Source: Cristatella mucedo (taxonomy: Eukaryota > Bryozoa > Phylactolaemata > Cristatellidae). From it: a DNA stretch of 64,000 nucleotides. Below the pieces are notes generated by a model. That model saw nothing but the letters and a program-made list of their open reading frames with translations. It was not told the origin of the DNA and did not search any database. The DNA lies in the NCBI GenBank assembly GCA_009760855.2, contig WPIO01000082.1:560001-624000 (forward strand), written 5' to 3'. Positions 44,685-57,528 of the stretch are shown piece after piece; positions within the stretch are counted from its first letter, which is position 1, and every line of letters begins with the position of its first letter. A program made the position numbers and the translations under genes.

Positions 44685-45435
44685 TGTATATCCGTCTGTA
44701 AATTCACAAAGCCATATTGACTATGTGGGTGTTACGCACGAGAGTTTTGTATAGCGCACTCACAGCCTAAGCGGCTTTCGGTACACATTGGGTAGCCAAC
44801 AGACTTTATCTCCCAACAAAGAGACAGTGAGAAGCATGGCTGAGTCAGGAGAGCAGTTGAGGTAGTGAGTAGCATGGAAGTAGCAGATCATGACCGCTGA
44901 AAAGGATGAGCCATAGTCGGAGTAGTTGTCGTTGCGTAAGAATTGCGGATGCGAGTTCAACAGTCTAGGACCTGCAAAGCTAAAGCTTCTGTCGCCAACG
45001 GTCTTTAAGCGGAGGAATGGGACAGCTAATTTATTGTCCACACAGGACCTGAGGGCGCGAACAGGCTGAAACTGATGCAGCAGTTCAGCTATGTATGGAG
45101 GAGCCTACCGTGGCGGGCCTTGTAGGTCAGCGTAAGAACTCTGCTCTGTATCCGTTGATCAACCGGCAGCCATCCTAGCTCTTTTAGCATAGGAGACACG
45201 TTCTCAAACGCCAGAGACTTAGAAACTAGCCTTGCAGCCATACTCATTGCCAGCTGCAGTGGCTTAGTTGCTTTTTTCTATAGCCCAGTTGGAATTCCAA
45301 AGGGAATTACAGCAATCAAGCCAAGATAGAACTCAGGAGCTAGTCATTAAATTATTTGCAAGCCGCAGTGGAAGACAGCTCCTGACCTTAGATGGGGATC
45401 GGACGCGATGGCTAGCTGCAAAAGCAGTCTTCAGC
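44685..45435 (-). mobile_element. LINE family 2, 3' part
   Basis: Terminus gtaatgtatatccgtctgtaa, RT C-terminal peptide (DNKLAVPFLRLKTVGDRSFS) and upstream RT sequence matching 1-400. Confidence 0.88.
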
Positions 45436-45604
45436 TTCTAGAGTACGACTCTCGTACAGCACGAAGAGTTGAGCGAAACTCTCGTGTGGCTCTAAGCCTA
45501 GAGCATAACGCTCATCGTGCCTGAAATATACCAGTACCTATGCACGCAGGCATGCCAACGGTAGTGGAACAAGGCCGCACCGACCGAAGCGAAGAGCGCC
45601 CCTA

Positions 45605-46555
45605 CCTTAATAATAGTAACAATAATAATGCATTTGATAAAACACCTTCAGAGAATTCAATCTCTTTTATAGGCTCAATTTCTTTTCAATCTGTTCTCAA
45701 TCTCTTTTTAATCCTTTTTCCCTTTCTTTACATTGTTGCAAAGGAAGCACGATCGAATGGCTAGTAGTTGCATGCTCAATAAACATCAAGACTAACATGG
45801 TTAGGGGTGATATGCACAGGATCAGCATGCAAGTTTGCAAGTGGCACCATGCACTGTGTCAGCACACATATGGCACATAAGGAACGAATCACAGGGACCC
45901 ACTGAATGTTGTCATAAATATATGCGTTTTTAGTTTCTTTTTAAATGTGATCAAGTCGGAAGATGTCGTGACGCAAGTCGGTAGTGAGTTCCAGGCTTTA
46001 GGAGCATGCGAACTAAATGCACGGTCTCCAAAGAATTTAAGATTTGTACGAGGTATATGTACACACTTCTATTCGGAAAAGCGGGCGGTACGATGCTTAG
46101 CCTGGTGAGGCAGTAGATCTGGTAGCTAGGCTGGAGCCAAAGAATGAAGGAACCTAAAAGTGAGCGACAAAACCTTGAAGTCAATCCGTTGCTTGACTGG
46201 TAGCCAGTGCAGGTAAGCGAGAAGTGGTGTGATGTGGCAACTGCGACGCTCACGACAGACAAGCCTAGCTGCAGAGTTTTGCACCAGCTGTAAGCGCCTG
46301 ATAGCACAGGCCGGTAGACAAGCAAGCAATGACTTACAGAAGTCAAGAAGGGATGTCACAACTGCATGGACCAACTTAGATGTGGTATCCCTATATAAAC
46401 AAGCCCGAATTTTAGCAATGTTATGAAGCTGAAAGAAGGCAGACTTGACTGTGGAGCTGATGTGGTCGCCTAACGAGAGGTCACTTTGGAACATGGCACC
46501 TAGATTTCGTGCAGATTCAACAGGAGATTTGCTGGCAGAGCCGATTATAAATTGG
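45605..46555 (-). mobile_element. LINE family 1, 3' part
   Basis: (TAA/TAAT)n at 45608-45628, the 3' end with an extra local duplication (aatctcttttaatcc..., 45660-45710), and RT fragments ([40 protein letters not shown]). Truncated at about 46555. Confidence 0.9.
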
Positions 46556-46844
46556 CCAAGGCGTTTTAAAGCCCGGGTATACTCCGGCGGCGGGGGGGGG
46601 GGTATACTCTAGCCTGCTATGCCGGGACACGCTCGCTAATAGCAGTAATTTGACTTACTCCGGACGAGGTTTAGTTCAGTATAACAGCTCCATCAGGCCA
46701 CGAGGAACCGTTATTTTAGCACCTGTGTTCGCTGCAATATCGTCTCCTGAAGAGCGAAATCTACAACGGAGCTCCGTTTAACTTTGTAGATTAATGCTCT
46801 CACAACAGCATGTATGCAGGAGCAGGCAGAACCCCGAAGCTGGC

Positions 46845-47130
46845 TTACAGCGACGTGTATTTTCGCAGGCGCCTGCAGCCCTCCCCAAAGCAGCCGTTCT
46901 TCCCTCGGGGCCACTGCTCCAACTTCCCTTTACTCCCTCCCAGCCACAGTAGATCCTTGAGGGTCGGTGATGAGGACAAAGCCGGCGTGCGGTCAAACAA
47001 ACCACAGCCGCCAGACCGCAGCTTAGCGCTGGCCCGTTCCCCAGGCCACATCCACCAGCTGTTCGCCACTGGGCTGGTGGAGGTCACTACCGGTTTGCCT
47101 GCACCGGCCGAGTGCTGGCGTGCCTGGCGA
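46845..47130 (-). CDS. Possible last exon of an unknown gene
   Basis: A strong acceptor (gtttgtgtttctctgtatgtgcacgattctag read in pieces) opens a GC-rich reverse frame of 94 codons that ends at TAA 46845-46847. It encodes SAGAGKPVVTSTSPVANSWW, SSSPTLKDLLWLGGSKGK and NGCFGEGCRRLRKYTSL. The frame also stays open upstream to a Met at 47204. The plus strand is open over the same stretch, so coding strand is not certain. No family recognised. GC content is well above the AT-rich flanks. Confidence 0.3.
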
Positions 47131-47910
47131 CTAGAATCGTGCACATACAGAGAAACACAAACCACAAACTTTGTCATGTATTTCTTTAAATCGTACTTTA
47201 GCACAAAAACTTCAATTCAAAACTAGAGCAGCAAAAAATTTCTTGATACTCAGACGTTTAAAACTCAAGCGAACACTGAATGTTACGGATATTGAACTGA
47301 AGGTAGCAGTGAATTTATAACTGGAAATCGAGTGGGCTTGAACATTCACAATTCTACAAAGCGAAAGCATTCGGCGACAGCAATGTAGAAGACTCGTGCG
47401 TACTATGAATGGATAAACCTCTTGAGCATCTCTAACGAAGTAAACGTTACTTCAAGAAAATAATTTCATGTTTGGCCATCGCTCTCTGCGACATGTCAGG
47501 TTTACAGCTTTGTGTTGAAATCATAAACTTGTAATGTGATGGAAATATCTCAGTGCTTTGTTCGTGTAGAGGATCAAAACAAAGTTGGCACAAACCAATA
47601 GTTCAACCCTTCTCAGTGATCGAAATGTTAGCTTTCAAATGGCACCTGCTAGGGTCAAGATAGGCCCCATAGATATTTTTGGCCAAGTCCGTTTCGATCC
47701 GTTCCAGCTAACATTGCATATCCTATAACTGAATTGATAAATCCGTTACATGCATTTTTTAAATACGTGCCTTGTGCCTAGTGCTGTTTTCTGTAATATA
47801 CAATCGTTGATAAAGGTTTGCTCGTAGCTGTGCAAGTGCATAATAGTAAAGTAAGGACAGATTAGTGGCTTGGCCAATAATAACATAAAACTATGAGAAT
47901 AATAATAAGA
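47131..47910. other. AT-rich stretch
   Basis: No gene or repeat recognised. Confidence 0.4.
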
Positions 47911-48556
47911 TAATGGCGTTGCACCTTGAGAGAACTAAATCTCTTTCAAGGCAATTTAAACACGCTGGAAAGAAAACAGAACCGATGCCGCCCTGGTTTG
48001 GTAAAAGGTATATATCTCTGTAGCTGCAACGTCACGATCATCATCGTCAGCATGCTGATTATGGAACAGTTCTCACCGGCGGATATGAACTAGAGCTCGC
48101 GTATAGCACGTTCGCAAGTCTTGAAAAGTTCCTATGCTTGCAAGCAAGGGTATGAGTTATTTCTCACCTTTGCCTTAACTCTGCCAAGTGATGGTAGAAT
48201 GTATTGTGTTTGCTCCCAAAGCCTGGAACTCACTCCCGACTTGCGTCACGATATCTCCTGACTTGCACATTTAAAAAGAAACTAAAAGCGCGTCTATTTA
48301 GCATAGCATTTAGTGGGTCCCTGTGAGTCTTTCTTGTGCGCTTATGCGTGCTGACACTGTGCATGCTCCCACTAACCTTACTTGCATGCTGAGCCTGGGC
48401 ATGTCACCCCTAACCATAGTATTCTAGCTGTTTATTGAGCATGCTTCCACTGACCATTCGATAGTGCTTCCTTTGCAGCAAATGTAAAGCGCCTTGAAAG
48501 AGATTGAGTTCTCTGAGAGAGCTATATCAAATGTATTACGATTATTACTATTATTA
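47911..48556. mobile_element. Two LINE family 1 3'-end fragments, opposite orientation
   Basis: Minus-strand terminus at 47911-47985 (ccttgagagaactaaatctc). Plus-strand 3' end at 48200-48556 (gctcccaaagcctggaactcac ... gtaaagcgccttgaaagagattg then (ATT)n). Confidence 0.82.
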
Positions 48557-50414
48557 ACAGACCAAACAAAGTACATTAGTGTCCTATCGTTTAGCACTCA
48601 TGAAGTGGCTGGCTTGAGCCCTGTACCTCGGCGGCGCTGTGTCCTCTCAGACGATTCGTTCCCAAAACGGCTGCAGTGCGCTAGCCGCGATATTGGATTG
48701 ACGGCTTCATATCCATCTATCTCACTGACTAAGTGTACCACCGCCGTAGGACCGGGTGAGGGCACGGAGCTCCAGGCTTCCGCCAGAAACCGACCCGGAA
48801 GTGGCTTGCTACTCGGCAAACCCGATTAGTCGCTCCCTGAAAGTATGGCGGCCTCATAAATTGAGAGGGGTAGCGCATTAGAGCAGGACTCGAGAGGCCG
48901 GGCAGGGTGGTGCTCTGGACTTGTTCCGCTTCGCTTGTTCCGTTGGCGTATAAATTGGCCGTGCATTTGCACTTTCGGCTATTCCGGCCACTGTCGGTCG
49001 GGGTCAGTTTTTAGCAGTCGCCTAAACAAATCCTGGCTACCGGCAAAGTTGAAAGCACAAAACCTTGTTCAGTGTATTAATGTAGAGTTTCTAAATGTTG
49101 AGCTTGGCTCGAGGATATCCAACCGACGCTACTCCCATAATTTGTTCCGCTTTAGTGCGAAGACGCCGCTCGATATGGTCAATAACCGATGTACGAGCAG
49201 CATTTGCAAGGCACCGCTGTAGGGCTCGCATGGGAGGAAGAATCAACATGAACAGGAAGAAGAACAAGCCGATCGGATGAGAAGGCTAGCGAGATGGCTG
49301 AAGAGCGCTGGGTGGCACTGAAAAGGTAGCCTACTTGTCTAAATGTGCCTCATGACCAACTCATCAGGTTTCGAGCTTAAATAGTCGTCAAGCGATATTC
49401 TTTCCTTTTTTGCATAGCCGATCAAAAACTTGCAACGCGTCTCCGCTGCGATAGCCCAACCTATAAACCTGTAACCGAGTTCTAGGGGTCAAAGGCTAGT
49501 TCCCCCCAAACCCCGCCATACTCTGGCCACGCTGCTGCTCGCCATGCCGCCGAGCTAGGGTAAGACAAGCGGCCGTCACGGTAAACCTCTTTATAATAAC
49601 GCATGCGCCAACAACAACAGGGGAACTAAGCAAGTCTACAGGAAGGGTTCTATACACAGTACACTATGGGGGCGCAAGACGACGCAGCAAGCGCGAACAA
49701 ACGTGTTAGTTGGGGTCAGTCGGCTTCTGCAGTCCTGTCGTTGTACCGACTCCGAATCCAACAGTACGAGCGTACGCCGTCCAAAACCCGGCTGGCTGAG
49801 TAACTGCTTGGCTAGTCCGAGTAGGCAGCTACCACAGTCGTAAGCTTCCAGCGAAAGACGCCCACACACGGGGGGGTTACGAACACGCTACACGGGGAAT
49901 GCGGAATATACGTCAACAACGAGCGAGCTATCCAGCTCCGCTCGGGCCTTGGGTACTCGTTCCCTTGCGTGCGTAGCAGCATCGCCGGAGCACGCCTGCA
50001 CGAATCCAGGTGCATAACTCGGCGAGACCGGAAGCCTCCCACACCACGACTTACTTGGCCAACTTCCCGTACCCAAGAGCCCCGGTTACCTCTCGTCACC
50101 ACACATCCGGCAATGCATAGGTCCGACCCCGGCCTAGCCGGTGATCCTCATTACAGCCGCCTGGTCCCAGCCAACCGAACCCAGCCTGGGTACAAACCAA
50201 CGTTTAAGTCTGTAGTCTATGCCTCATTGTTGATTAGCATTACCTGTGCTGCTGGCTTTTCACAATTTACTAGTGGGAGAATCAAATCAAGTCAAAGATA
50301 CTGGAATGCGGCAAAAGGTTGTAAGACATTTCCTTCTAGCGTTTCTCCGCCCCCGGAAATTTCTCCCCCCCCCCGTGGACCCTAGGATATTTCCCTTCCG
50401 GACATTCCCCCGGG
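48557..50414. other. Unassigned, GC-mixed stretch
   Basis: Several frames of 60-140 codons on both strands; none recognised. A C-run-rich patch at 50360-50420 resembles the core of the foldback element (ggacatttccc motif). Confidence 0.35.
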
Positions 50415-50551
50415 GTAGGACATTTCTCCCCTGTGTTGATGAATGCATAACTAAGAATGCAGATATATATATATATATATATATATACATGATTAAATGA
50501 AGTTAATGCTCTATTAAAATGAAATCAACTCAGAATAGTTAGAGGAATGAA

Positions 50552-50785
50552 TTGATTGGAAGGACGGTTTCTAATGAAGCGAGCAACGGCGGTGGTTGCG
50601 GCAGCTGCGGTGAGCTATGCGACTTGGTCCCGCGCAAGTTGGGTCCCGATCGACGCCGCCAGGCACTTGTTCGTACCCGTCAAAGCGGGCGCGCTACGGC
50701 GTGCCGCGCGTTCCTGCAAATGAACGCTAAGCCTCAGAGGTCTACCGAGTATAACTCGACTTCGAGAGATCTAGTTATGCCCTAA
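50552..50785 (+). other. Small ORF in left arm of foldback element
   Basis: 77 codons, ending LGPDRRRQALVRTRQSGR, ...CRAFLQMNAKPQ, YNSTSRDLVMP. The right arm carries the same ORF on the opposite strand (51729-51941) with few changes, so the reading frame is preserved in both arms. No known domain. It may be an exon captured by the element or a chance open frame in a conserved arm. Confidence 0.4.
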
Positions 50786-51728
50786 TACGTGCTAATTAAA
50801 GCGCGGAATGTGTGCAAGGGTGGATTTAGACGGCGGAGGCGCCACCCGCTCTAAAACCTAAACCATAAACACTAAACCTAAAACTCTAAACGCTAAACCC
50901 CAAAAACCCTAAATTCTAAATTCTAAACGCTAAATCCTAAACACTAAACCCTAAAAACCCGAAACCCTAAGAACCTAAACCATAAACAATATACCGGGGG
51001 AAATGTTCTGCCCCAGGGGAGAAATGTCCGGGGGGGGACGTCCAGGTGGGAATTGTCCGTACCCCCAATCTTGCACCTTGGTGATCAGTGCACCGAGAGT
51101 ACAATCTCAGGAAGCTAAGAGATCTGTACGTTCCATAGCTTTTACGTTTTAATCTATAGTACGCGCAGTATATATCGGTCGAATGAAATATAAAGTAGAT
51201 AACCATTTTTGAGGCTTTGTTTATGACCTAAAACACTGTAGTGCTGCCTTGCAACTCTTAGGCGAGCCAGCGATTTTTACGACGACCAAACCAGCTGCAC
51301 TCCCTCCGAACATTCGCACTCTTAAGGTGACATTACAGCCTCGAGGCCGACTTAATGTTGCTTTGGCCGGTCAATAAATTCACGGAATACCGCAGTATAT
51401 TTGGCCGCGGGGTAAGGACATTTCCCACCTGGACGTTCCCCCCGGACATTTCCCCTTGGGGTAGAACATTTCCCCCGGTATATTGTTTATGGTTTAGGGT
51501 GTTCAGTGCTTAGGGTTTTTAGGGTTCGGTGTTTAGGGTTTAGCGTTTAGAATTTAGGGCTTTTATGCTTTAGGGTTTAGTGTTTAGGTTTTAGGGTTTA
51601 GGTCGGGCTGCGCCTCCGCCGTCTAAATCCACCCTTGCACGTATTCCTCGCTTTAATTAGAGCGTATTAGGGCGCCTCCGCCGTCTAAATCCACCCTTGC
51701 ACGTATTCCTCGCTTTAATTAGCGCGTA

Positions 51729-51941
51729 TTAGGGCATAACTAGATCTCTCGAAGTCGAGTTATACTCAGTAGACCTCTGAGGCTGAGCGCTCATTTGCAG
51801 GAACGCGCGGCACGCCGTAGCGCGCCCGCTTTGACGGGTACGAACAAGTGCCTGGCGGCGTCGATCGGGACCCAACTTGCGTGGAACCAAATCGTATAGC
51901 TCGCCGCAGCTGCCGCCGTCGCTCGCTCCATTAGAAACCAT
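51729..51941 (-). other. Small ORF in right arm of foldback element
   Basis: 70 codons, mirror copy of the ORF at 50552-50785 (CGELYDLVPRKLGPDRRRQA). Lies just inside a 64-bp tandem duplication (51609-51735, cctccgccgtctaaatccac unit). Confidence 0.4.
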
Positions 51942-52098
51942 CCTTCCAATCCATTCCTTTAATCATACTGTTGATTTCATTTTAATAGAGCGCGAACTTA
52001 ATTTAATCAGGCATATATATATATTTATATATATATATGCATATATATATATATATATGTATTCTTAGTTATATACATTCATCAACAATATGTCCTAC

Positions 52099-52650
52099 AA
52101 CCCAAGATTGAGTAACAGCAATGAAAGTTTCAAAAACTGCTATCGAGTGGCCAAAACTTGACTCCAAAACTTGAGTTCGTTGCTTATCCGTTGCTTAGCC
52201 GTTCTACATTCAGCATTAGAGAAGGCTCCATATTCATACCGTGGGCAATTGAGCATATTGAGCTGCAGCTCAGCTACTCACTTAAAAGATGCCACGCCTG
52301 AAGTGTCCGATTGTGGCTCAGCAACTGCTAACTGCACGCAGCTTGATGAGGACGCATGTCAAGATTAAAGAAGTGAATTTATGCAAGCTCACTTCGGATA
52401 ACTTCACATCGTATAACTTCATATATTCTTAGCTTCAGAGGACCTCGAAGTGGACCATAAAAAGAATTTGGATGGATTGCTGAATTCGTGAAGCCAGCTT
52501 TAAAGGCAGCCAGTAAACAGAAATAGTAAATGCATAAATATTTTCTTCTATGTCTTACTGATGGCCCAATTGAAGCTCAGTTTGTCCATTTACGACCTGA
52601 CTATTTTTGTTTAAGGACCTTGCTGCCACTTCCGTGCTATACGTGTATGT
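52099..52650. other. Unassigned stretch
   Basis: No gene or repeat recognised. Confidence 0.35.
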
Positions 52651-52654
52651 CACG

Positions 52655-52655
52655 T

Positions 52656-52686
<31 letters not shown>

Positions 52687-54995
52687 GCACTTGATAAAAC
52701 GCACTCGGAGAACTCAATCTCTTTCTAGGCGCTTTACATCTGCTTCAAAGGGAAACGCGATTGGTGAGTAATATCATGCTTGATAAACAACATGAATAAC
52801 ATAGTTAGGAGTGATATGCATAGGGTCAGCATGCAAGTGTGGTTAGTGGCAGCATGAACAGTGTCAGCACACATTAGCACATGAAGGACGAATCACAGGG
52901 ACCCACTAAATGCTGTCTTAAATAGGTGTTTTTAAATTCTTTTTAAATATGGTCAAGTCGGGGTATATTGTGACGCAAGTCGGGAGTGAGTTCCAGGCTT
53001 TGGGAGCATACGAACTAAATGCAGTCTCCAAAGAATTTGAGGTTTGTACGAGGTATTGGTAAACTGTTGGATTCCGAAAAGCGGGTGGTACGATGCTTGG
53101 CCTGGTGGGGGAGTAGATCTGAGAGATAGGCTGGAGCCAAAGAATGAAGGGACCTAAAAGTGAGCGACAAAACCTTCAAGTCGATCTGTTACGTAACTGG
53201 GAGCCAGTGCAGGTCGGCGAGAAGTGGTGTGATGTGGCAACTTTGATGCTCACGACATACAAGCCTAGCTGCAGAGTTTTGCACCAGCTGTAAGTGCCTG
53301 ATTGCACATGCCGGTAGGCCAGCAAGCAATGAGTTACAGAAGCCAAGACGGGATGTCTCAAATGCATGGACCAACTTAGACGTGGTATCCCTATCTAAGC
53401 AAGCCCAAATTTTAGAAATGTTATATATCTGAAAGTAGGCAGACTTACTTGTGGAGCTGATGTGGTCGTCTAACTAGATGTCACTTTGAAACATGACACC
53501 TAGATTTCGAGCTGATTCAACTGGAGATATGCTGGCAGAGCCTATTTTGAGCGTCAGACTTCAATTTCTGAATCACACTTGGTTTGCCCATAACTATTAA
53601 GTTGGTTTTATTATCGTTTAGTTTAAGAAAATTTGCTGTGATCCATGTGGGGATGTCATCAGTACATGCAGCAAGTGAGTTGAGAGAATTCGAGGTGCTC
53701 GAAGGCTGGGAGGGATCAAAGCAAAGGTACAACTGAGTGTCATCCGCATAGAAGTGAAAGCCTAGATTGTGCTTGGCAATCACATCAGCAAGAGGGAGAG
53801 TATAAACCGTGAAAAGAACCAGACCTAGTACGGAGCCCTGAGGTACCCCATATTTCGGAGGTACCTCGGATGATCTTTGTCCAAATCACGTTAATACTCT
53901 GGAGTCTCCCACGGAGATAGGACCTGAACCATTGCAAAGCAGTGCCAGTGGTGCCCAGGCGATATGAGAGGCGCTCTAGAAGAACTTTGTGATCGATAGT
54001 ATCAAAAGCTGCCAAAAGATCGAGCAAAACAAGCAGACAAACTCTACCCATGTCTGCATTCCTAAGTAGGTCGTTGTACAACATGTACAGCAATGCTGAT
54101 TCAGTGGGGTGATTAGCTTTAAAGCCAGACTGGAACTTACTAGCAAGGTTTGAAGTTTCAGTATGTGAGTTCAGCTGGTCCACCACGACCCGTTCCTGTA
54201 TCTTTGGTAGGAATGGTAGAAGGGAAACTGGGCGGTAGTTGCTCAAGTTCTCTTGGTCAAGTGTCGCTTTCTTGAGAAGTGGCCTGACTACTGCTTTTTT
54301 GAAAGGTGCTGGGACATGAACTGAGGCTAATGACATATTAATGATGTTAGTTATGCATAGCAGCAGTAGATCAATGCAACGTAGGAGCAGGACAGTGGGA
54401 ATAGGGTCCAATGGACTTGTTGTCTTCTTTGATTGGGATATGAACTTCAGGACGAGATCACTAGTGACCTGCTTAAATGTAGACATTGAGGTGCAGCCAG
54501 GAATCAGGGGACAGCATTCTAGGGAGGATGCTGTCATCACTGGGATAGACTCCCTGATCTTGTATATCTTCTGGACAAAGAATTGAGAAAAGCGATCGGC
54601 TAAATCGTCACAAGGATCATCAGCTAAGGAGCTAATCTGGGACAACAGCATTTTTGGATTGTGCATCTGTGACTCAACAATGTTTTTATAGAAGCTAGAC
54701 TTGGCCTTTGCTAGGATCGATTGGTACGGCCTACAATAGTCCTCGTATGCCTGTCGATGGACAGTCAGTCCTGATCTTGTGTATGCTTTTCAAGCTTTCG
54801 CTTAGTAGACCTAGCTAGTTTAATGTCTGTGGTAAACCATAGGCCGTCTGGGCAAGGGCGCACAGTGCACTTTGTCAGAGGTGCAAACTCATCATGCGTG
54901 TCAGCTAGTATCGTGTTGTAGCAACCTACCAATGATGATAGATCGGAGGCAGGACTGAGCAGCAGAGGCAAAGCAGATATTCTCGCACGGACAGC
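52655..54995 (-). mobile_element. LINE family 1, longest copy (RT to 3' end)
   Basis: (TAA)n at 52661-52686, conserved 3' end, then the RT. Reverse frame 53785-54666 (293 codons) contains SKKTTSPLDPIPTVLLLRC, NYRPVSLLPFLPKI (RT domain 1-2), SKFQSGFKANHPTESALL and LDLLAAFDTIDHKVLLERL (domain 3 aspartate). A frameshift follows near GxPQGSVLG, and 53517-53783 continues with [15 protein letters not shown] (YADD) and [17 protein letters not shown]. Frame 54765-54971 holds the pre-RT region (LADTHDEFAPLTKCTVRP). The endonuclease domain is missing. Jockey/CR1/L2-type organisation. Confidence 0.93.
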
Positions 54996-57528
54996 ATGGA
55001 TGTCAAGGGTCTTGAGGTTTCACAATTCACAAGTTATTTTAGAGGAGGCGGGCACACACTGTAGACTGAATAAGATCTGTGGCATTAGATCTAACGGCAG
55101 CAACAGCTTTGCAGGGATTGCAAGCATTAAGCTTCACCATGAACTTCGATAAACTATTTCGCTCAGGCTTTGCCATATCGCGACAGCTGGATGTCTAATC
55201 AATTGCCTTACCGTCTAATTGACTGTATTACCAGTTTTATCAGACAGACTATCTTCAGGATGCATTTACCGACTTTTTCTGGATTGCTTACGGTAGTCCA
55301 CAAACACACGCGTGCACGCACACACGAGCTCACACATTAAATAAGTCAAAATAGGTAGACAAAATATAAAATTAAGAAAACCAGAGTGCCCTTTGTCTAA
55401 CACTGGCTGACAATGCCCACGTGGCTTTGTAGAATTAAACTTATCTGTAAATGATGCCGTGCAAGGTGCCAGGGTACCGATTGGTGGCCGTACCATTGGG
55501 GTTCAGAATAGATCCGAATCACCATTCTCCTACTCATTCCGACAAGGATACAATTCGTTTCATACTCTTTGACACCTTGAATAGCCATCTAATCGTCATC
55601 AGTTACTTGCTGCCATGGTTTCGCCCAGGAGTGAAGGTGCTCAGCTTCGACGACCGAGGTCGGCCTCGAGCCCTGCGGCATATGTGAAGCGCCTGGATGA
55701 AGTTCTCTAGGGCACTATACCAATCAATTTTTTATTTATTTATGTTTATTTATTTAGTTTAGTGGCTTAGCCTCATCCACAGAGCTCTTGGACAATATAC
55801 TATAAGTGTGGCAAGTGGCCATTTGGACTGCAGACTTCTGGAAGTTGCCGGTTGGCAGACCGGCTGATAGCAAATCAAGGAACCCATAAAGTAGCTTAAC
55901 TTCTCCAGACGTGGTCCTGAGCTATTAGTTGAGCATACTGTGAGAAAAAGCACAACGACGGCCGAGATGATTCGGATAGTACTGCATGCTAGTTTAGAAT
56001 TACCTATCCTGCGCTGAAACTGATGTGACACGTTACAGTTACATGGGTAACTAGATTTAAAACATCAAGAGTCTAAAGCCCATTCGACTGAGACTGCAAC
56101 CTACCCGATAGTCCAGTCAAAAAACGGAAGCCAACCAGACCACCAGTACAGGGTCTGATGTTAGCTGCTGACCAGAAACTGAGCAACAATAAACTCACCT
56201 CAAGTTAAAAACTCACAATAATGTGCCAATTTAATTATCTGGAAACTTAATAAGTCAAGTACAATATAGCTTAGTCCACGAGCGAGGGGCCTTCAGGTCT
56301 CACCAATCATGCTAAGACGTTGTGCCGTGCACCCCAGTCACACACAACTGAGCAATCAGCTACAGAGACACAGCTCAACCTCAAACGCTCGAGTAGCCGG
56401 CCGGAGAATGTGAAACCATTGCAAGTCACACTGATATGCAGGATCGCACTGCACGCACGGAATTGTGGGGCACACACTTGAGAGCCAGGGGACCAAAAGT
56501 CAACAATGTCAGAGAGAGCTGAGATAATCCACAACATGCACCCACCCGACTATCGTGCATCGATGATTGTTGATTGCAGCCGAGCTCGAGGAAAACAGCC
56601 GGAGCGCTGCCGGTATGCCACTGAACCAACGTCCAGAGGTAGAAAGTTGCTGACAAGACGACAGTGCTCGCAGCCACACTAAAATAATGTCACCGACAGC
56701 ATCAAGCGTAACGAGGCGAGGGACAGATGCACGGACACAGTCGTTGGGAAAGACCTCCAGCATAGAAGAGGGCACGGACATGCAGCTACGTTCGGCTGGA
56801 CAGGCAGGCGTGTGTGCCTCACTGCCCCGACACACAGCCAGGCATCAGCCGAGCTACCGTGGCACCCACCACGTGACTTTCACAATACATCGCGAGTTTC
56901 CCCGGCTATGACAGATGATTGCCAGCCCAGTAAGGACTGGTTGCTACCAATGCTCAGAGCAGCAGCCGACGAATCAGCGGCCAGGCAAAGCAGCAGTCAC
57001 CGAGCAGAGAGCTGCAGCAACCCGCTAGCTCCTCCCCTACACTCGCCCCCTCCGGTGGATTGCGGAATCGGCCGTGCTTGGTTGAACGGAGGAGCCGGTC
57101 AAAGAAGTCGGCGTTTGTCGATTGATTGGGCAACGTGCAGTGCACTCTGACGTGGCAGTATGCAACGGAACCGAGCTCCCAACGAATGGCTGGAGCTCTC
57201 TCACGTGCTCCTCCCCCCACCCAGAAAAACCGCTCTCCTGGGCGCCCACTCGGCACGCCGCCCATCAGCGGCTCAACGTGCAGCAGTGCCTGCTCTCGTC
57301 GCCGACGCGATTGGTCGTGACGTCAACGAAGCGAGACGGAGGTGGTGGTGATGGCGGTGGGCAGGTGCGATGTCACAGGCATCGGCAGGAAATGAGGCGG
57401 GCCAACGCCGCCTCCAGCATTGCTGCTGCTGCTGCTTCTCCCGCGACGGCATCGTTCCTTCGATGACGATGAACAGCGAGCGAGCGCAGCCGAGGCACGA
57501 CCGGGTTGGAAGCGCTGCCGCCGAGCGG
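54996..57528. other. Interval downstream of CNNM
   Basis: Probably holds the CNNM 3' UTR near its right end. A LINE-like 3' end may lie at 55640-55735 (gtgaagcgcctgg...agttctctagggcac). AT-rich ATTT repeats at 55725-55760. No gene recognised. Confidence 0.35.

Larger units (their letters stand above)
50415..52098. mobile_element. Foldback (large inverted-repeat) element with TTTAGGG-like repeats
   Basis: Left arm 50415-51058 is the imperfect inverse of right arm 51412-52098, with a spacer of about 350 bp. Outer ends are gtaggacat / atgtcctac. Going inward: ttgatgaatg, an (AT)n tract, a 230-bp ORF-bearing block, degenerate CCCTAAA-type repeats (50855-50990; TTTAGGG at 51485-51602), and accgggggaaatgttct-x-cccc boxes. 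No transposase seen, so it is probably non-autonomous. Confidence 0.85.

Noticed and set aside
46845-46920. Natriuretic-peptide-like hormone (NGCFGEGC)
   Set aside because: Only the triplet CFG is shared. The ring length, DRIG core and closing cysteine are absent.
50855-51602. Interstitial telomere or chromosome end
   Set aside because: The repeats are degenerate and symmetric inside a foldback element and are flanked on both sides by ordinary sequence.
52655-54995. Intact, active LINE
   Set aside because: Frame breaks between RT domain 3 and the YADD motif, and no endonuclease domain.
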